A stretch of DNA of 64,000 nucleotides, taken from NCBI GenBank assembly GCA_024449915.1, contig JAMZAV010001299.1:114305-178304 (forward strand), written 5' to 3'. Below the pieces are notes generated by a model. That model made no database searches and was not told the origin of the DNA. It saw only the letters and a list, made by a program, of their open reading frames with translations. How positions within the stretch are numbered: the first letter of the stretch is position 1; the number at the start of each line of letters is the position of its first letter. Made by a program: the position numbers and the translations under genes. Below are positions 54,480-64,000 of the stretch, one piece after another. Source of the stretch: Sweltsa coloradensis (lineage: Eukaryota > Arthropoda > Insecta > Plecoptera > Chloroperlidae).

Positions 54480-55053
54480 GTTTTGTATTAAGGATCTTCT
54501 TCAATTTCTCTTAAATAACTTTCAGCGATATAAATTAGTAAACATTGAACTGACGGTGCTTCCTAGGCTACTAAGCATACCCATAACTGCAGTGTTAGTA
54601 AACCTATTACCAAGGTGGGTCTCATCATTCCAGTTGACTTTGGTTTGAATGTAATTTATACTTCTTCATATTGTTTCTCAAATGTAATAGTAATAAGGCC
54701 GATCTTGGCCTTAAAGGTTTTTCTGATACGGCAAGTAATTAACCAGGTAGATTATGCTTCATCACCAATGTTCTGAAACTAGACAATAAAATATGTTAGG
54801 CTACCGGTACCCGCTATCAGACTGGCACTGGCACATACAAGATTTGTCTCTCGTAAAGAGTACCAGTAGTCCTGACCTATAGAAGACCTATAGAAGTAAT
54901 TAATTACGGATGGACAAATATGTGTAGACCTATTTCTATTTTTCTAATCGTGTAGCTGTACTCTCTTGGCTTTCAGCGTGTGTGTACATGGCACACTCTA
55001 CTGATGTAGGGCATATATGTGTTTGGATAGCTTATAAAAATGTTGTACTACTA

Positions 55054-55793
55054 GGGAAACGCCAAAGTAGTTTATAGACGAGTGAGTGAGTGTGTTGAAT
55101 ACCCGGTAGGCCTATCATTTCATTCCCCATACTGGGCTAGATTCAGTGTTAGATATAGGGGAGGAAAGGGGATGTTTCCGGGTACTCAACACATGGCTCT
55201 CTCACTAAAGCGCCCTTATAGCCGAAAAGTGGGAGACGTGGGTTCAATCCCCTGGACGGGAAAGATTTTGTAATTTCTGGATTGTATTTTTTTAATTATT
55301 TAACATGTTTTGAAATGCATATAACGCAGTGTAGTCCATCATCTGTGACAATACTATGGAAAACATAGCCAGAACGAAATACGTGAAAATATTGCAAGGT
55401 TTACTCAATCTACGAGCGGAATTTGGGGGTACCTTGACGTCCAACATTCGATTAACCTTGGACACGGCATTTCACAGCCAGGTAAATAAGAAACAAAAAA
55501 TATTGTTTCAAAATCAAAACCATTGTCGTTAAAATAATTCCTATACATTGGCAGCGTATTTTTCAGTTTATTATTTCTTGCAGGTTTAAATCGCAACGGA
55601 TTGTGCTCATTTTGTTAGCAGTTCTCAGTTACCTGGTCACGGATGTCCGTTTAAAATTTCAGCTCAGTCTATTTGGCCGTTCGGCTGTATGGGACCGGAC
55701 AGACAGACATTTAACAGACACATTAGTCATGACGAAACCTGATCGAGTACGAGTAGCATTATAAAGACTTCGTTTCGTTGCACTCACTCGTCT
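55054..55793 (+). repeat. TIR element related in layout to the TTGGATGAGCG family
   Basis: It starts GGGAAACGCCAAAGTAG followed by AGACGAGTGAGTG (55076-55088), and ends with the perfect inverse CACTCACTCGTCT (55781-55793). Near the end come a GGACAGACAGACATTTAACA block and CTTCGTTTCGTTGCACTCAC, mirroring ACAGACAAAAATAC and CTTCGCTTCGCTCGCTACGC in the other family. A tRNA-like segment lies inside at 55195-55262. Confidence 0.6.
55195..55262 (+). repeat. tRNA-like SINE segment
   Basis: GGCTCTCTCACTAAAGCGCC followed by GGGAGACGTGGGTTCAATCC, a B-box-like block, as in tRNA-derived SINE heads. It does not fold as a good tRNA. Confidence 0.45.
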
Positions 55794-55936
55794 AATTACA
55801 TTACTATGTTTAGTAGGCCTAGTGTCCATCCTAGGAAGATTACCAATTGTGCAACAGCAATCACAGTAAAAACAAGGGGAAGATAGACTTCAACCACAAA
55901 CTCTTGGACAGCCAGTGATTGGTCCACATGTGTTTA

Positions 55937-56282
55937 TGATGAAACACTTTAGGTGATGAATAGAAACGTTTATTCTTTACAGTTAATAATATGAGACACA
56001 ATACAAAAGACTAAGCTAGGCTACTTAGTACGATCAGAGATGAGGGGACGCCTCGAAAACGCGGGTGTTGTAGTAACTGCTTGCACCGTGAAGGACGTCT
56101 GCTTCTGGGCGTGGCCTACTACAGAGGTCGAAAACGTAATCGATACTATTACTACTAATCTAGCAAACATCGACTAATGCGGTCTAGTAAACTAGGCCTA
56201 AGTTAAACACAATAGCATGGCTAAAGTCACTTGGGCTAATAAGCCTACTCATTCGAGTGAACAAAGGGCGCACAGTCCAACA
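55937..56282 (-). repeat. 3' LTR (sense of element) of the copia retrotransposon
   Basis: 346 bp, apparently identical to the copy at 60351-60696, preceded by the target duplication GTTTA. Just inside it, on the - strand, the element has the purine tract GAGAAGGGG, the expected polypurine tract for plus-strand priming. Confidence 0.95.
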
Positions 56283-56298
56283 CCCCTTCTCGCCGTCT

Positions 56299-56694
56299 TC
56301 ACTCGCTAAACACTAGCTGGGCTTGTGAAGCAAACCGCTTTAATAGTTCTCTTGACACTGGCTTAGTCATCATGTCCGCAGTCATGTGTTCGGTTGGGCA
56401 GTACTGCACATCCACGATGCCACGCTCTCGCAGATCTCGGATGAGATGGTGCTTGACTGCGATGTGCTTCGTCCTAGCGCTGCACCGATCTGACTCGATC
56501 AAGCGAATACAGCCTTGGTTGTCCTCGAAGATCGTGGTTGCTCCTTGTACTGGTATCCCTACGTCGTCCAGCAGTTGATGTAACCACAACAGCTCTTGAC
56601 AGGCATTCGCAGCCGCGACATATTCTGCCTCGGTGGACGACAATGCGACGATCGTCTGCTTGCGACTCGACCACGATACTGTGCTCTCACCCAA
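56299..56694 (-). pseudogene. copia RNase H domain
   Basis: 131 codons with SSTEAEYVAAANACQELLWL, FEDNQGCI, KHIAVKHHLIRDL and MTADMMTKPVSRELL, the standard C-terminal block of copia polyproteins. This is the best-preserved segment of the element. The ORF stops just inside the polypurine tract. Confidence 0.92.
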
Positions 56695-56699
56695 TAGGA

Positions 56700-57850
56700 A
56701 GATGTATCCGCTAGTTGATTTCGGTCGGTGGTGTCACCGCGCCCAGTCAGCGTCCACGTACCCTTGCAGCTTGAGCTCACTCCTTGCAGACAGGCGCAGT
56801 TTCGCATCGAGGGTCACCGGCCAGGTAACGCATTACCCGCTTCACCGATTTCCAGTCGGCGTTCTGTGGGTGACTCCACATGTCGGCTCAAGAAGCTGAC
56901 AGCTACCGCAATGTCCGGTCTGGACACTGTAGCTATGTACAAGAGTGATCCAATAACTTGTCGATACTTTGTGTATTCGGCAACTTGACGCTGGGTTCTT
57001 CCATGGAAGACAAATAATTTGTTTCCATTGCGTGGCAGAAGGCTTCGTCTCCAGCATCCCTTGCTCTTCTAGAAGTTGAACTATCTTAGTTCGTTGGTGG
57101 ATAAGGAACGAACCGTCTGTTTCCGCTCGATCTGGATCCCCAAATAGTGAGCCACTTCACCTAAATCCTTGTCGTGAAATGCTCGTTTAGCTGCGCACAC
57201 AAATGCCTTGAACGACCTCTTCAGATTCTCCGGCTACCAGTAAGTCGTCTACGTACAACAGCACATAGGTGGTACTACCGGTCGTTTCCTTTTTCTTGAA
57301 GAGACATGAATCAGCTTTTCCGCGCTCGAAACCAAGTACTTGCCAGTGCTTCTGTGGCCTTCTTGTTCATGCTCGTGCCGATTGTTTGAGCCCGTAGATA
57401 CTGCGCTTTAGTCGCAATACCATGTGCTCCTTGCCTGGTTCCTCAAAACCGGTGGTTGTTCCATGTAAGCTCCTCTTCCAGATCTCCATTTAGGTATGCT
57501 GACTTAACGTCAAGGTGCCGTACATGCAACTGGCGAATAGCCGCCACGCTGAGCAGCACGCGCACTGTCTCGTGCTTGACCACTGGCGCAAACGTCTCGT
57601 CGTAGTCTCACCACATAACGCTGCGAGAATCCTCTCGCCACTAGCCGCGCTTTGTAAGTGTTGACGTCACCATTTGCATCTAGTTTAGTCTTAAATACCC
57701 ACTTGGATGAGACTGCCCGGCGGCCTGGAGGGAGTTTGGCAATCTCCCACACTCCACGTTCTTTAAGAGCTGACATTTCCTCTTCTGCGGCCAACACCAG
57801 TTCTTCTTTTCGCGTTCTGGTAGCTCCATTACTTGTTGCCACGAGGATGG
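56700..57850 (-). pseudogene. copia reverse transcriptase, frameshifted
   Basis: Frame 57842-57510 holds EEMSALKERGVWEIAKLPPG and KWVFKTKLDANGDVNTYKAR, the start of the RVT_2 domain, ending ARGFSQRY before a frame break. The catalytic YVDD box is encoded at 57255-57244 within LLYVDDLLVAG. Further blocks toward 56700 are spread over several frames. Confidence 0.88.
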
Positions 57851-58095
57851 CTCACGTGGTTGGTCCACTCTTACTTTATACGAAAGTTTTCTTGGTGGGA
57901 TTCCTTTATTCGGTCTCTGTGATTGACGTGTGCTGGGGAACAATCTGCTGATCGTTGACAGTTGTTTCTGCCGCTGTAGGCTCTTGCTGAGTCAACTCGG
58001 TGGCCTCCTTCGAATCCTCCTCCGCGTCCTCAAGAATGTTGACGAAGTCCCCGTCCGATTCCCCTTCTGGCAGAAGACTGATTCCACCACTTGCT

Positions 58096-59452
58096 TCAAC
58101 GATGTGTGGATTGTTCTGCTCGTCCATCTCGATGATGGCGCACGGAACGACTTATCCACACTTTGTTGGTGTTAACGTCCAACAGGCGGTAACCTTTGGA
58201 GGCGGTGTCATAGCCTATGAGCACGCCCAAGATGGCCTTATCATCCCATTTCTTGCGTTTTTGTTTTGGGACAAGGGAATACACTTTTGACCCAAAAACT
58301 CTGATGTGGCTTAAATCGGGCTTATTGCCATCCCAAAGTTCGCAAGGTGTCTTGTCCACGCTTCGGCTCGGTAAACGATTCTGAAGATATGCCGCGGCAC
58401 ACACTGCTTCTCCCCAAAATCTTTCAGGAAGTCCTGCATCCAACAACATGCATTTTGCCATCTCAACTAGAGAAACGATTCTTACGCTCGGCCACGCCAT
58501 TTGTGTGAGGCGTGTGTGGCACCGTGAACTGTTGCTGGATCCCCTCCACGCTTGAAGAAATCCTGCAGATCCCTGTTGACGTATTCTTTCCGTTGTCTGT
58601 GCGGAAAATGGTGGGCCTATGTCCATACTTAGTGTGAACCATAGCGATATATTCCTTTACAACATTGCCGCTTCATCCTTGGACTTAAGGAGACGGACGA
58701 ACGTTAAAGCGTGAGTAGTCATCGATAAAAGTTACCATATATCTATGACCGCTCGGCGTTGTGATCGGCATCGGTCCACAGACGTCACTATGTATCAGTT
58801 CACCGGGCTTGGTAGCTCTGGTCTCGCTCGTTGGGAATGGTAGTTGGGTTAACTTCCCTCTCATGCAACAGTCACAGTCCACCTTTGCGTCACATTTGCC
58901 AATGTGTATGCCTAGGGCCAGTCCCTCCGTGAACAGCTTCTTAATTGCAGCTGGATCCCGGTGACCTAAGCGTCGGTGCCATCGATGCATGCATACTTGG
59001 CTGCGTGCACACAACGCTGCGTCGTTGCCCGTTTTGCACTTGAGCCTGAAAAGTGTCCCGTCAAGTTCAGCGGTTGCAATGACGACCGTCTTGTGAGTTA
59101 TCTGGCAGGTGGCATCCTCGAACGTCACCGTGTACCCACTACAAGTGCACATTGAACCGATAACAACCCGCCATCCAGTTCGGAATGTACAGCACATCCT
59201 TGAGGTATACTTGTTCCACCTTACCGTTTGGAGTGTTGCACGACAACCACCCGCTACGATTCCTTCCGCAGAGACGTTGAGTTGTCTGCCAAATATACCT
59301 GGGTCTTTACATCTTGCAACGCAGTAAAGAACCTTTTGTTGCTTGTCATGTGGCTCGTAGCTCCTGAGTCCACATACAGCGGTCGGCCTGGTCCTTGTGT
59401 ATACTGCTCCATACCGCAAAGGAGTGCTGGGGTGCTGCACTACTGCCAACAT
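58096..59452 (-). pseudogene. copia integrase, two frames
   Basis: Frame 59452-58685 carries the HHCC-type zinc region (HRRLGHRD ... CDCCMRGK), HSDVCGPM with the first catalytic Asp, and TFIDDYSRF with the second Asp. Around 58500 a different frame gives NGVAERKNR with the catalytic Glu. Frame 58626-58096 then continues with MLLDAGLPERFWGEAVCAAA and CELWDGNKPDLSHIRVFG, the usual region before reverse transcriptase. Frameshifts separate the parts. Confidence 0.88.
59290..59385 (-). pseudogene. copia aspartic protease fragment
   Basis: The active-site string DSGATSHMTSNKRFF is encoded around 59370-59330, followed by ALQDVKTQVYLADNS, both typical of copia proteases. The frame runs into a stop shortly after. 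Confidence 0.85.
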
Positions 59453-59515
59453 CCTGGATGCGTACCATGCAGTTAGCTTTCTCCTTTACCTTGCTAGATG
59501 TGTTTTGTACTTGAG

Positions 59516-59557
59516 GCAGTCTGCCTTCAGATGGCCTTTCTTTTTACAGTAGAAACA
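59516..59557 (-). pseudogene. copia gag CCHC zinc knuckle
   Basis: The - strand reads CFYCKKKGHLKADC, a perfect C-x2-C-x4-H-x4-C knuckle, 3' of the gag domain and in a frame different from the long gag ORF. Retroelement nucleocapsid knuckles bind the RNA template. Confidence 0.88.
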
Positions 59558-59707
59558 TTCCCGTTCCTCCTTACCTGACTTGCTCCCTTTTGGCAACCTG
59601 CTTGCCGTACGTGCCCGTCTCTTGTCTCTTGTGATATGTTGTCTGGAGGGCTACCTCGTTGTCGCGATGGTCCCGCGTCGCCTCGACACGGCGCTGGTAC
59701 TCGTCGG

Positions 59708-60231
59708 TCAATTGCCAGAGACATATTCGACGTTCAAGTCTTTCTCGTCTCTTCCTTCAAGGGCTGTAACTAACGTAGAGTATGACTCCGGTAGACTGCA
59801 CAACATGACTGCTACTAGGTCGTCGTCTTCGACCTTCTTTCCCATGCCCCGCAATTGACCCACAACCTCCAGCATGGAGTTGAGGTGCGCCTGCATGGTA
59901 CCTTGGGTAAACCTCATCCCATACAATTTTCGCATTAGATATAGTCCGGCTGCCATAGTGGATCTCTCATGCAACCTTTGCAGCATGGCCCACATTTCCT
60001 TGGCCGTCTCAAGTTGAGCGAGATGAAGCAACTGGTCATCTTCGACACTGAGACATATTGCTGCAATGGCCTTGCATTCCAGTTTTCCCCAGTCACTGGG
60101 CTCTGGGTCTGGCTTGGGTTGGGTGACTACATCCTCATGAGTACTACCTTTAATTTTAATTTCCACAGTTGATAATTTGCATTATTCAACTTGGTGATCA
60201 ACATTTTAGAGTTATCACCTGCAACAGCCAT
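59708..60231 (-). pseudogene. copia gag fragment
   Basis: The ATG at 60231-60229 opens a frame with LNNANYQLWKLKLK, the typical gag opening of copia elements. That frame stops after about 35 codons, and the longer frame 60166-59708 continues with DVVTQPKPDPEPSDW, EDDQLLHLAQLETAKEMW and QAHLNSMLEVVGQLR, the UBN2/gag-type domain. A single indel near 60140 separates them. Confidence 0.88.
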
Positions 60232-60339
60232 GCTTGATCCTGGCCTATCCTAGGCCTAGGCCTGCTTTCAGGAAATTAAAAGTACTCACCCGTACGTGTC
60301 AACCTTAACCTCGTTTTTAGGCGCAGATAAAGTGTTCTA

Positions 60340-60350
60340 GGCCCATAACC
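60340..60350 (-). promoter_or_regulatory. Primer-binding site complementary to the tRNA-iMet anticodon arm
   Basis: The + strand reads GGCCCATAACC directly abutting the LTR. This equals the anticodon region of eukaryotic initiator tRNA-Met (CAT anticodon inside it). So the element appears primed by an internal tRNA fragment, as known for Drosophila copia, and not by a tRNA 3' CCA end. Confidence 0.85.
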
Positions 60351-60696
60351 TGATGAAACACTTTAGGTGATGAATAGAAACGTTTATTCTTTACAGTTAA
60401 TAATATGAGACACAATACAAAAGACTAAGCTAGGCTACTTAGTACGATCAGAGATGAGGGGACGCCTCGAAAACGCGGGTGTTGTAGTAACTGCTTGCAC
60501 CGTGAAGGACGTCTGCTTCTGGGCGTGGCCTACTACAGAGGTCGAAAACGTAATCGATACTATTACTACTAATCTAGCAAACATCGACTAATGCGGTCTA
60601 GTAAACTAGGCCTAAGTTAAACACAATAGCATGGCTAAAGTCACTTGGGCTAATAAGCCTACTCATTCGAGTGAACAAAGGGCGCACAGTCCAACA
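60351..60696 (-). repeat. 5' LTR (sense of element) of the copia retrotransposon
   Basis: 346 bp, starting TGATGAAACAC and ending CCAACA on the + strand, followed by the target duplication GTTTA. In element sense this is the upstream LTR and would carry its promoter. I see no difference from the copy at 55937-56282. Confidence 0.95.
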
Positions 60697-61885
60697 GTTT
60701 ATTTAGAGAAACAGTCAACATGTATGTACACTCATAAAAAATGTGTAACCCTACACTGTCTCATTCCTCGAAGTAATGTAACAAATACATGGCAAGAGAA
60801 GTTCAATGAAGAAAAATAAAATACTGGCCTGGTAACAGGACATTGTTACAACCCTACTGTAGGCTCCGTTTAAGTAAATCTTAAAAATGAAACACACCAG
60901 TAGCAGTAACCATAAGGCCTTTAAGGGATATTTAATACACAAAGCCACTAGGTGCTGTAGTTTGTATTAATTTACCCACTAGGAAAATACCATGAAGTCA
61001 TTGATAGAGGAGCGGTCAAGTCAAGTTCCACTACATATTGGACTTTAATGATGTTCAAAGTTCAAACTAGGTACGTAGGCTACTATAGGGAATTTCACAC
61101 AACTCTCAACAGGCTACACACCTAGGCCTTCTTTAGTCTTAGGATACACTTTATCTTGAAACAGCATTGTAGAACATATTTTATAATTTGCAACATACAA
61201 TGGAAAACACACCCCAATAAAGTAGGATTGCAAAGGTCTGGAGCCTAGGGACTCTCCTAAAATGGATCTGTCACTTTTAGTTTTGGGTACCGTACCGTAG
61301 GTTCTTAGCTCTCGGAGATTCAATACACCATGGTTGGCCATATTGCTGTAGGCCTAGAAAAAACATAACAATACCAAGTCGAAAGTTTTTATTGCTTGGC
61401 ACCAAGACTGTAAGCAACAAGCAAAACTAGGTATGTTAATATGAGGTTCGAGGACAAATGGCATCGTCGGTAGGTCCTATTTCAGATTTTTATTTGTTGT
61501 AGCATTGAATCGTAAGATCTGTAACAAGCTAACAGCACCTACAAATTTATTTTAAAATGTCTTGTTTACAAGGCCTAGGGGGGGCACCCTCAGACACTGT
61601 TTATATTACTATCATTCCAAGTCGTAGTTTTATAGAGTCCGAGGCAGTAAACTGAGTTAGCCTATACTGGACCTGAGTTTAGGGCCTAGGCCTAAGTTTG
61701 GACTTAAGTTCTTTTTGGGCATCCCTACCAGTAGATTGTTGGCTTCACCAATAGAAGCCCAAATGTAAACCACTCTACTAATCGCCTACAAACTCCTTAT
61801 CGGGCAAAAGTAAACCCAGGTCTGGTAGGTATAACTCACTTTTAGCTCTAGCCTAGGCCTACCTACCTAGCCTTAAGGGCTTAGT
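60697..61885. other. No recognisable gene
   Basis: Sequence between the copia element and the hAT remnant. Short frames only. CCTAGGCCTA-like runs start near 61680 and become frequent towards the right end. Confidence 0.5.
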
Positions 61886-62638
61886 TAGGGTTGCCATAAG
61901 TGCTGGTGCAAAAAAAGAGGACATTGTTTTTAGCAAATTGTTTTTAGCTAATAAATCACATATCTAATTTGCATTATACTTTTTATTGTCATTATTATTA
62001 CTGTTTACATCAAATCGCTAGATAAGCTACAGCTTCCTCAGCTGCCGAAATATCATTTTCTAATTTTGACCCTTTAGGTATGAAAATGAGTCAATTTTCA
62101 ATGAACTAGAGGCACTCTGAAACACAATTAACATGTTTTGTTGTTTTTATGTGAGCTTCTAAATCTAGACTTCCTTTGTTTGCAATAGAGATGAAAGTAC
62201 CATTACTACATATAAGACACTAGGCTTCCCAGTCATATCTACCTTTCTTAAAAGATGGATACTTTTCTCCGAGCTTGTCAGAAAACTTACATTTACGCTT
62301 AGACATAGCGCGAAACTTGACACTGTCACTGCAACAGCCGACCGGCCTCACGTCCACGGCAATAACGGAACAAGGCCAAGGCTGTACTGCCACCCGAACG
62401 GAGATGTCTTGCATGCACGTATCTGAATGCCGCGCCGAGCCGACTGCCGTGCCGTGCCGCGTCAATGCGTCATCGAATAGTGTACGTATAGTCTGATTTT
62501 TCGTGATAAATGTAGCCGCGCCCGTAATTATACAAAAACCCAGGACATTTCACGCTTTTATGAAAAAGCCGCCCGGACACATAAACAGCATACGAAAAGA
62601 GGACATGTCCAGCTTTAACCGGACGTATGGTAACCCTA
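61886..62638 (-). mobile_element. hAT element remnant with BED-finger transposase fragment
   Basis: 753 bp with ends TAGGGTTGCCATAAG and CGTATGGTAACCCTA (imperfect inverted repeats) and an exact 8-bp target duplication GGCTTAGT (61878-61885, 62639-62646). The - strand carries the start of a transposase (see 61990-62313), followed by stops. No catalytic domain remains. Confidence 0.9.
61990..62313 (-). pseudogene. hAT transposase N-terminal BED-type zinc finger remnant
   Basis: On the - strand the frame reads MSKRKCKFSDKLGEKYPSFK, then GRYDWEA, a stop, CLICSNGTFIS, NKGSLDLEAHIKTTKH. This is the layout of the BED-like finger at the N-terminus of one hAT group (KYPxFxxGRxxWEAxCxxC ... H). The stop inside the finger and later stops mark it as dead. 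Confidence 0.72.
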
Positions 62639-62764
62639 GGCTTAGTCCCTAGCCTACCCCTTTCACATGGAATCTGCCAGGCTTAGCTAGGCGTAGGCTA
62701 AGCGATGGCGGTGGGAGGAGGATGATAAGGGGAATGTAGAGAAGGTCAAGGTACCGGTATATGA

Positions 62765-63116
62765 CAGTGTCACTGAATGTTAGGGGAGTTGGGTTGGGAG
62801 TCATTAGAGGGAAGTAGAAGGGCGGTTAGGTTGTGCAATATGTACAGGGCGGTTAGGGGAAATAAAGAGGGGGGGGGGGGGGGGGACATCCACAATAGGC
62901 TGCAGGAGAGGCTTAACAGGGGTAGGGGATCATTCAAAGAAGTACCAGTGGAAAGTAGTAAGAACGGATCTGGGTCGGTAGGCCTATGGTTTCTTGGAAG
63001 GACTGTCAGGGAGTGGAATGACTTGTCTGGGTTTTGGGTATGTTGTAGCTAGCCCTAGTGGGTCTTTGAGGGAATTTAGATCCTGTTTGGGGGAGGGCAG
63101 TAATTAGCCTAGGTCT
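62765..63116 (+). mobile_element. Degenerate LINE ORF2 C-terminus
   Basis: Spread over frames: LGWESLEGSRRAVRLCNMYR, VPVESSKNGSGS, FLGRTVREWNDLSG, then in another frame SPSGSLREFRSCL. This is the common LINE ending (LGW..L..RR...L..MY, F.RTIREWN.LP, ..S...FR..L). An extreme G run at 62864-62885 interrupts it. Opposite strand to, and separate from, the LINE at 63528-64000. Confidence 0.7.
62864..62885 (+). repeat. Long G homopolymer
   Basis: A run of about twenty G with a single A near its start. It lies inside a degenerate LINE end. Such runs are prone to length error in sequencing and could form a G-quadruplex. Confidence 0.9.
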
Positions 63117-63238
63117 GGGGGGAGTGAATGGTTGCCCCCGGCGGAAGGGCCCATCTGTAACCGTTAAGAATTGTTAAGTGTTAAGCCCTAGGGGTAGGCC
63201 TAGGCTAGGCCCTAGGCCCGCCTAGGCCTAGCACAATT

Positions 63239-63462
63239 GGTACTTCTTCTGCTAGGGGGGTCCAACTTTTATATACACTGTAACGGAAAGGATTTCGGGT
63301 GCGCTCTTATCGATTATATCCTAGAACTAGCGCGGCGCACTGTAGCCAGCGGAAAGTTCGGCTTACCTAACGAAAGTACACCTTTAACATAAGTAGTAAC
63401 AAGGCAATATAACAGTGTAAACAAGGTGTATAAAAGTTGGACCCCCTAGCCGAAGAAGTGCC
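63239..63462. mobile_element. 224-bp MITE with 8-bp target duplication
   Basis: Terminal inverted repeats of about 35 bp with a few differences: GGTACTTCTTCTGCTAGGGG on the left and, inverted, GGCACTTCTTCGGCTAGGGG on the right, both continuing GTCCAACTTTTATA. The target duplication GCACAATT is exact (63231-63238, 63463-63470). No ORF. Probably hAT-like by duplication length; superfamily not certain. Confidence 0.85.
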
Positions 63463-63527
63463 GCACAATTTTTAGATGCCAGAGCCTGAATTCAGACACA
63501 AGACTTTGTGTCCTGCCTTGCCTATGA

Positions 63528-64000
63528 AATAGCAGTAGTAGTAGTAGTAGTATAATCTTCTTTTTAGCAGCTAGACTCTGCTATTTTTTCTGGTTGTACA
63601 TAACTTGATATTTCTTCTTTAGACAAGTGGAAACTTAATTTGCACCCATTGTTGTATAGCACTTTGAAGTTTGTTTTTTTACCCACCAACATTTTTAGAT
63701 TCTTAGGTAACTCATTGAATTTTTTTAATCCATTTACAAACAGGGATTTTTGCCCACAACACTTATTTTGATTAGGCATGTAAAAATCTTGAGCAGATCT
63801 AGTATGATGATCATGCAAATCATTATTGTGTTTGTAGAATTCTGAGAAGTATGAGTACTCTTGGTTGCACATCACTTCATGAATGAAACATAAAACTTTG
63901 TAGTTGATTAATTGTTCAACACTAAGCCACTGAAGTTGCTCGAGCATGTCCATTCTGTGTGTTAGTCGTGACATTGAAGAGTTCCCTATCTTTTTTAATT
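63528..64000 (-). mobile_element. LINE ORF2 C-terminus, running off the window
   Basis: The - strand frame 63974-63564 reads EQLQWLSVEQLINYKVLCFI, then HEVMCNQEYSYFSEFYKHN, HHTRSAQDFYMPNQNK, KSLFVNGLKKFNELPKNLK. These are the standard C-terminal blocks after the reverse transcriptase of jockey/CR1/L2-like LINEs. The element ends in a TAC microsatellite (63533-63551), a typical LINE tail. The reverse transcriptase part should lie beyond 64000. Confidence 0.85.

Larger units (their letters stand above)
55937..60696 (-). mobile_element. Ty1/copia LTR retrotransposon, structurally complete, coding region frameshifted
   Basis: 4760-bp element on the - strand bounded by two 346-bp LTRs (55937-56282 and 60351-60696) that read the same base for base by eye, each with TG...CA ends, and flanked by the 5-bp target duplication GTTTA (55932-55936, 60697-60701). 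In sense order it holds a tRNA-iMet-type primer site, gag with a zinc knuckle, protease, integrase, reverse transcriptase, RNase H and a polypurine tract. Integrase before reverse transcriptase is the Ty1/copia order. The reading frame is broken at several points, so no intact polyprotein remains. Metazoan copia elements of the GalEa/copia type use the same tRNA primer region; clade placement is inference. Confidence 0.95.

Noticed and set aside
58000..59900. Many + strand open frames in this region
   Set aside because: They are shadows of the - strand copia coding region.

Overview
This is a window of an animal nuclear genome, most likely a marine invertebrate. The evidence is AT-rich DNA, spliced genes with GT-AG introns, SINEs with tRNA-like parts, many hAT-type miniature transposons and a Ty1/copia retrotransposon. 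Frequent GGCCTA-like runs near the right end, a PRKX-type kinase and a senju-type sugar transporter fit an echinoderm or another invertebrate deuterostome, but I cannot fix the phylum from sequence alone. There is no prokaryotic or CRISPR-like content.

Only two host genes are convincingly visible. (1) A PRKX / Pka-C3 type protein kinase (AGC family, cAMP-dependent kinase catalytic-like) lies on the + strand as six exons between 29895 and 48038. Every junction is a clean GT-AG site with compatible phase. The exons run from the glycine-rich loop to the terminal FxxF stop, about 302 residues. The first exon, about 55 residues by comparison with human PRKX, was not found. It could be left of the window or somewhere in 1-29894. 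A promoter-like block at 5.6-6.05 kb (CCAAT boxes, a full CRE and a TATA box) and short open frames just after it are the only candidates, and they are weak. (2) An intronless 345-residue nucleotide-sugar transporter (SLC35A family, senju-like) is on the - strand at 53442-54479, convergent with the kinase gene.

The rest is mainly transposable-element debris. 1-29894: no confident gene; microsatellites, SINE-like copies and a large foldback at 12.7 kb. Kinase introns (30-48 kb): a TTAA-flanked MITE, a LINE 3' end, a SINE split by a hAT element with an exact 8-bp target duplication, two foldback elements, further hAT elements including one nested inside another, a perfect 154-bp inverted duplication, and a TIR family with TTGGATGAGCG ends. 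49-55 kb: a hAT relic with a transposase C-terminal fragment, three tRNA-like cassettes in an inverted arrangement, and the transporter gene. 55937-60696: a structurally complete Ty1/copia element on the - strand with LTRs that look identical, a 5-bp target duplication and a primer-binding site matching the tRNA-iMet anticodon region, but with a frameshifted coding region. 61-64 kb: a hAT relic with a BED-finger fragment, a LINE terminus, a 224-bp MITE and a second LINE running off the right edge.

The strongest unexplained signals are the tRNA-like cassettes inside extended hairpins, the perfect inverted duplication at 44.15-44.53 kb, the young-looking but coding-dead copia element, and the palindromic CRE/TATA block at 5.9-6.04 kb.
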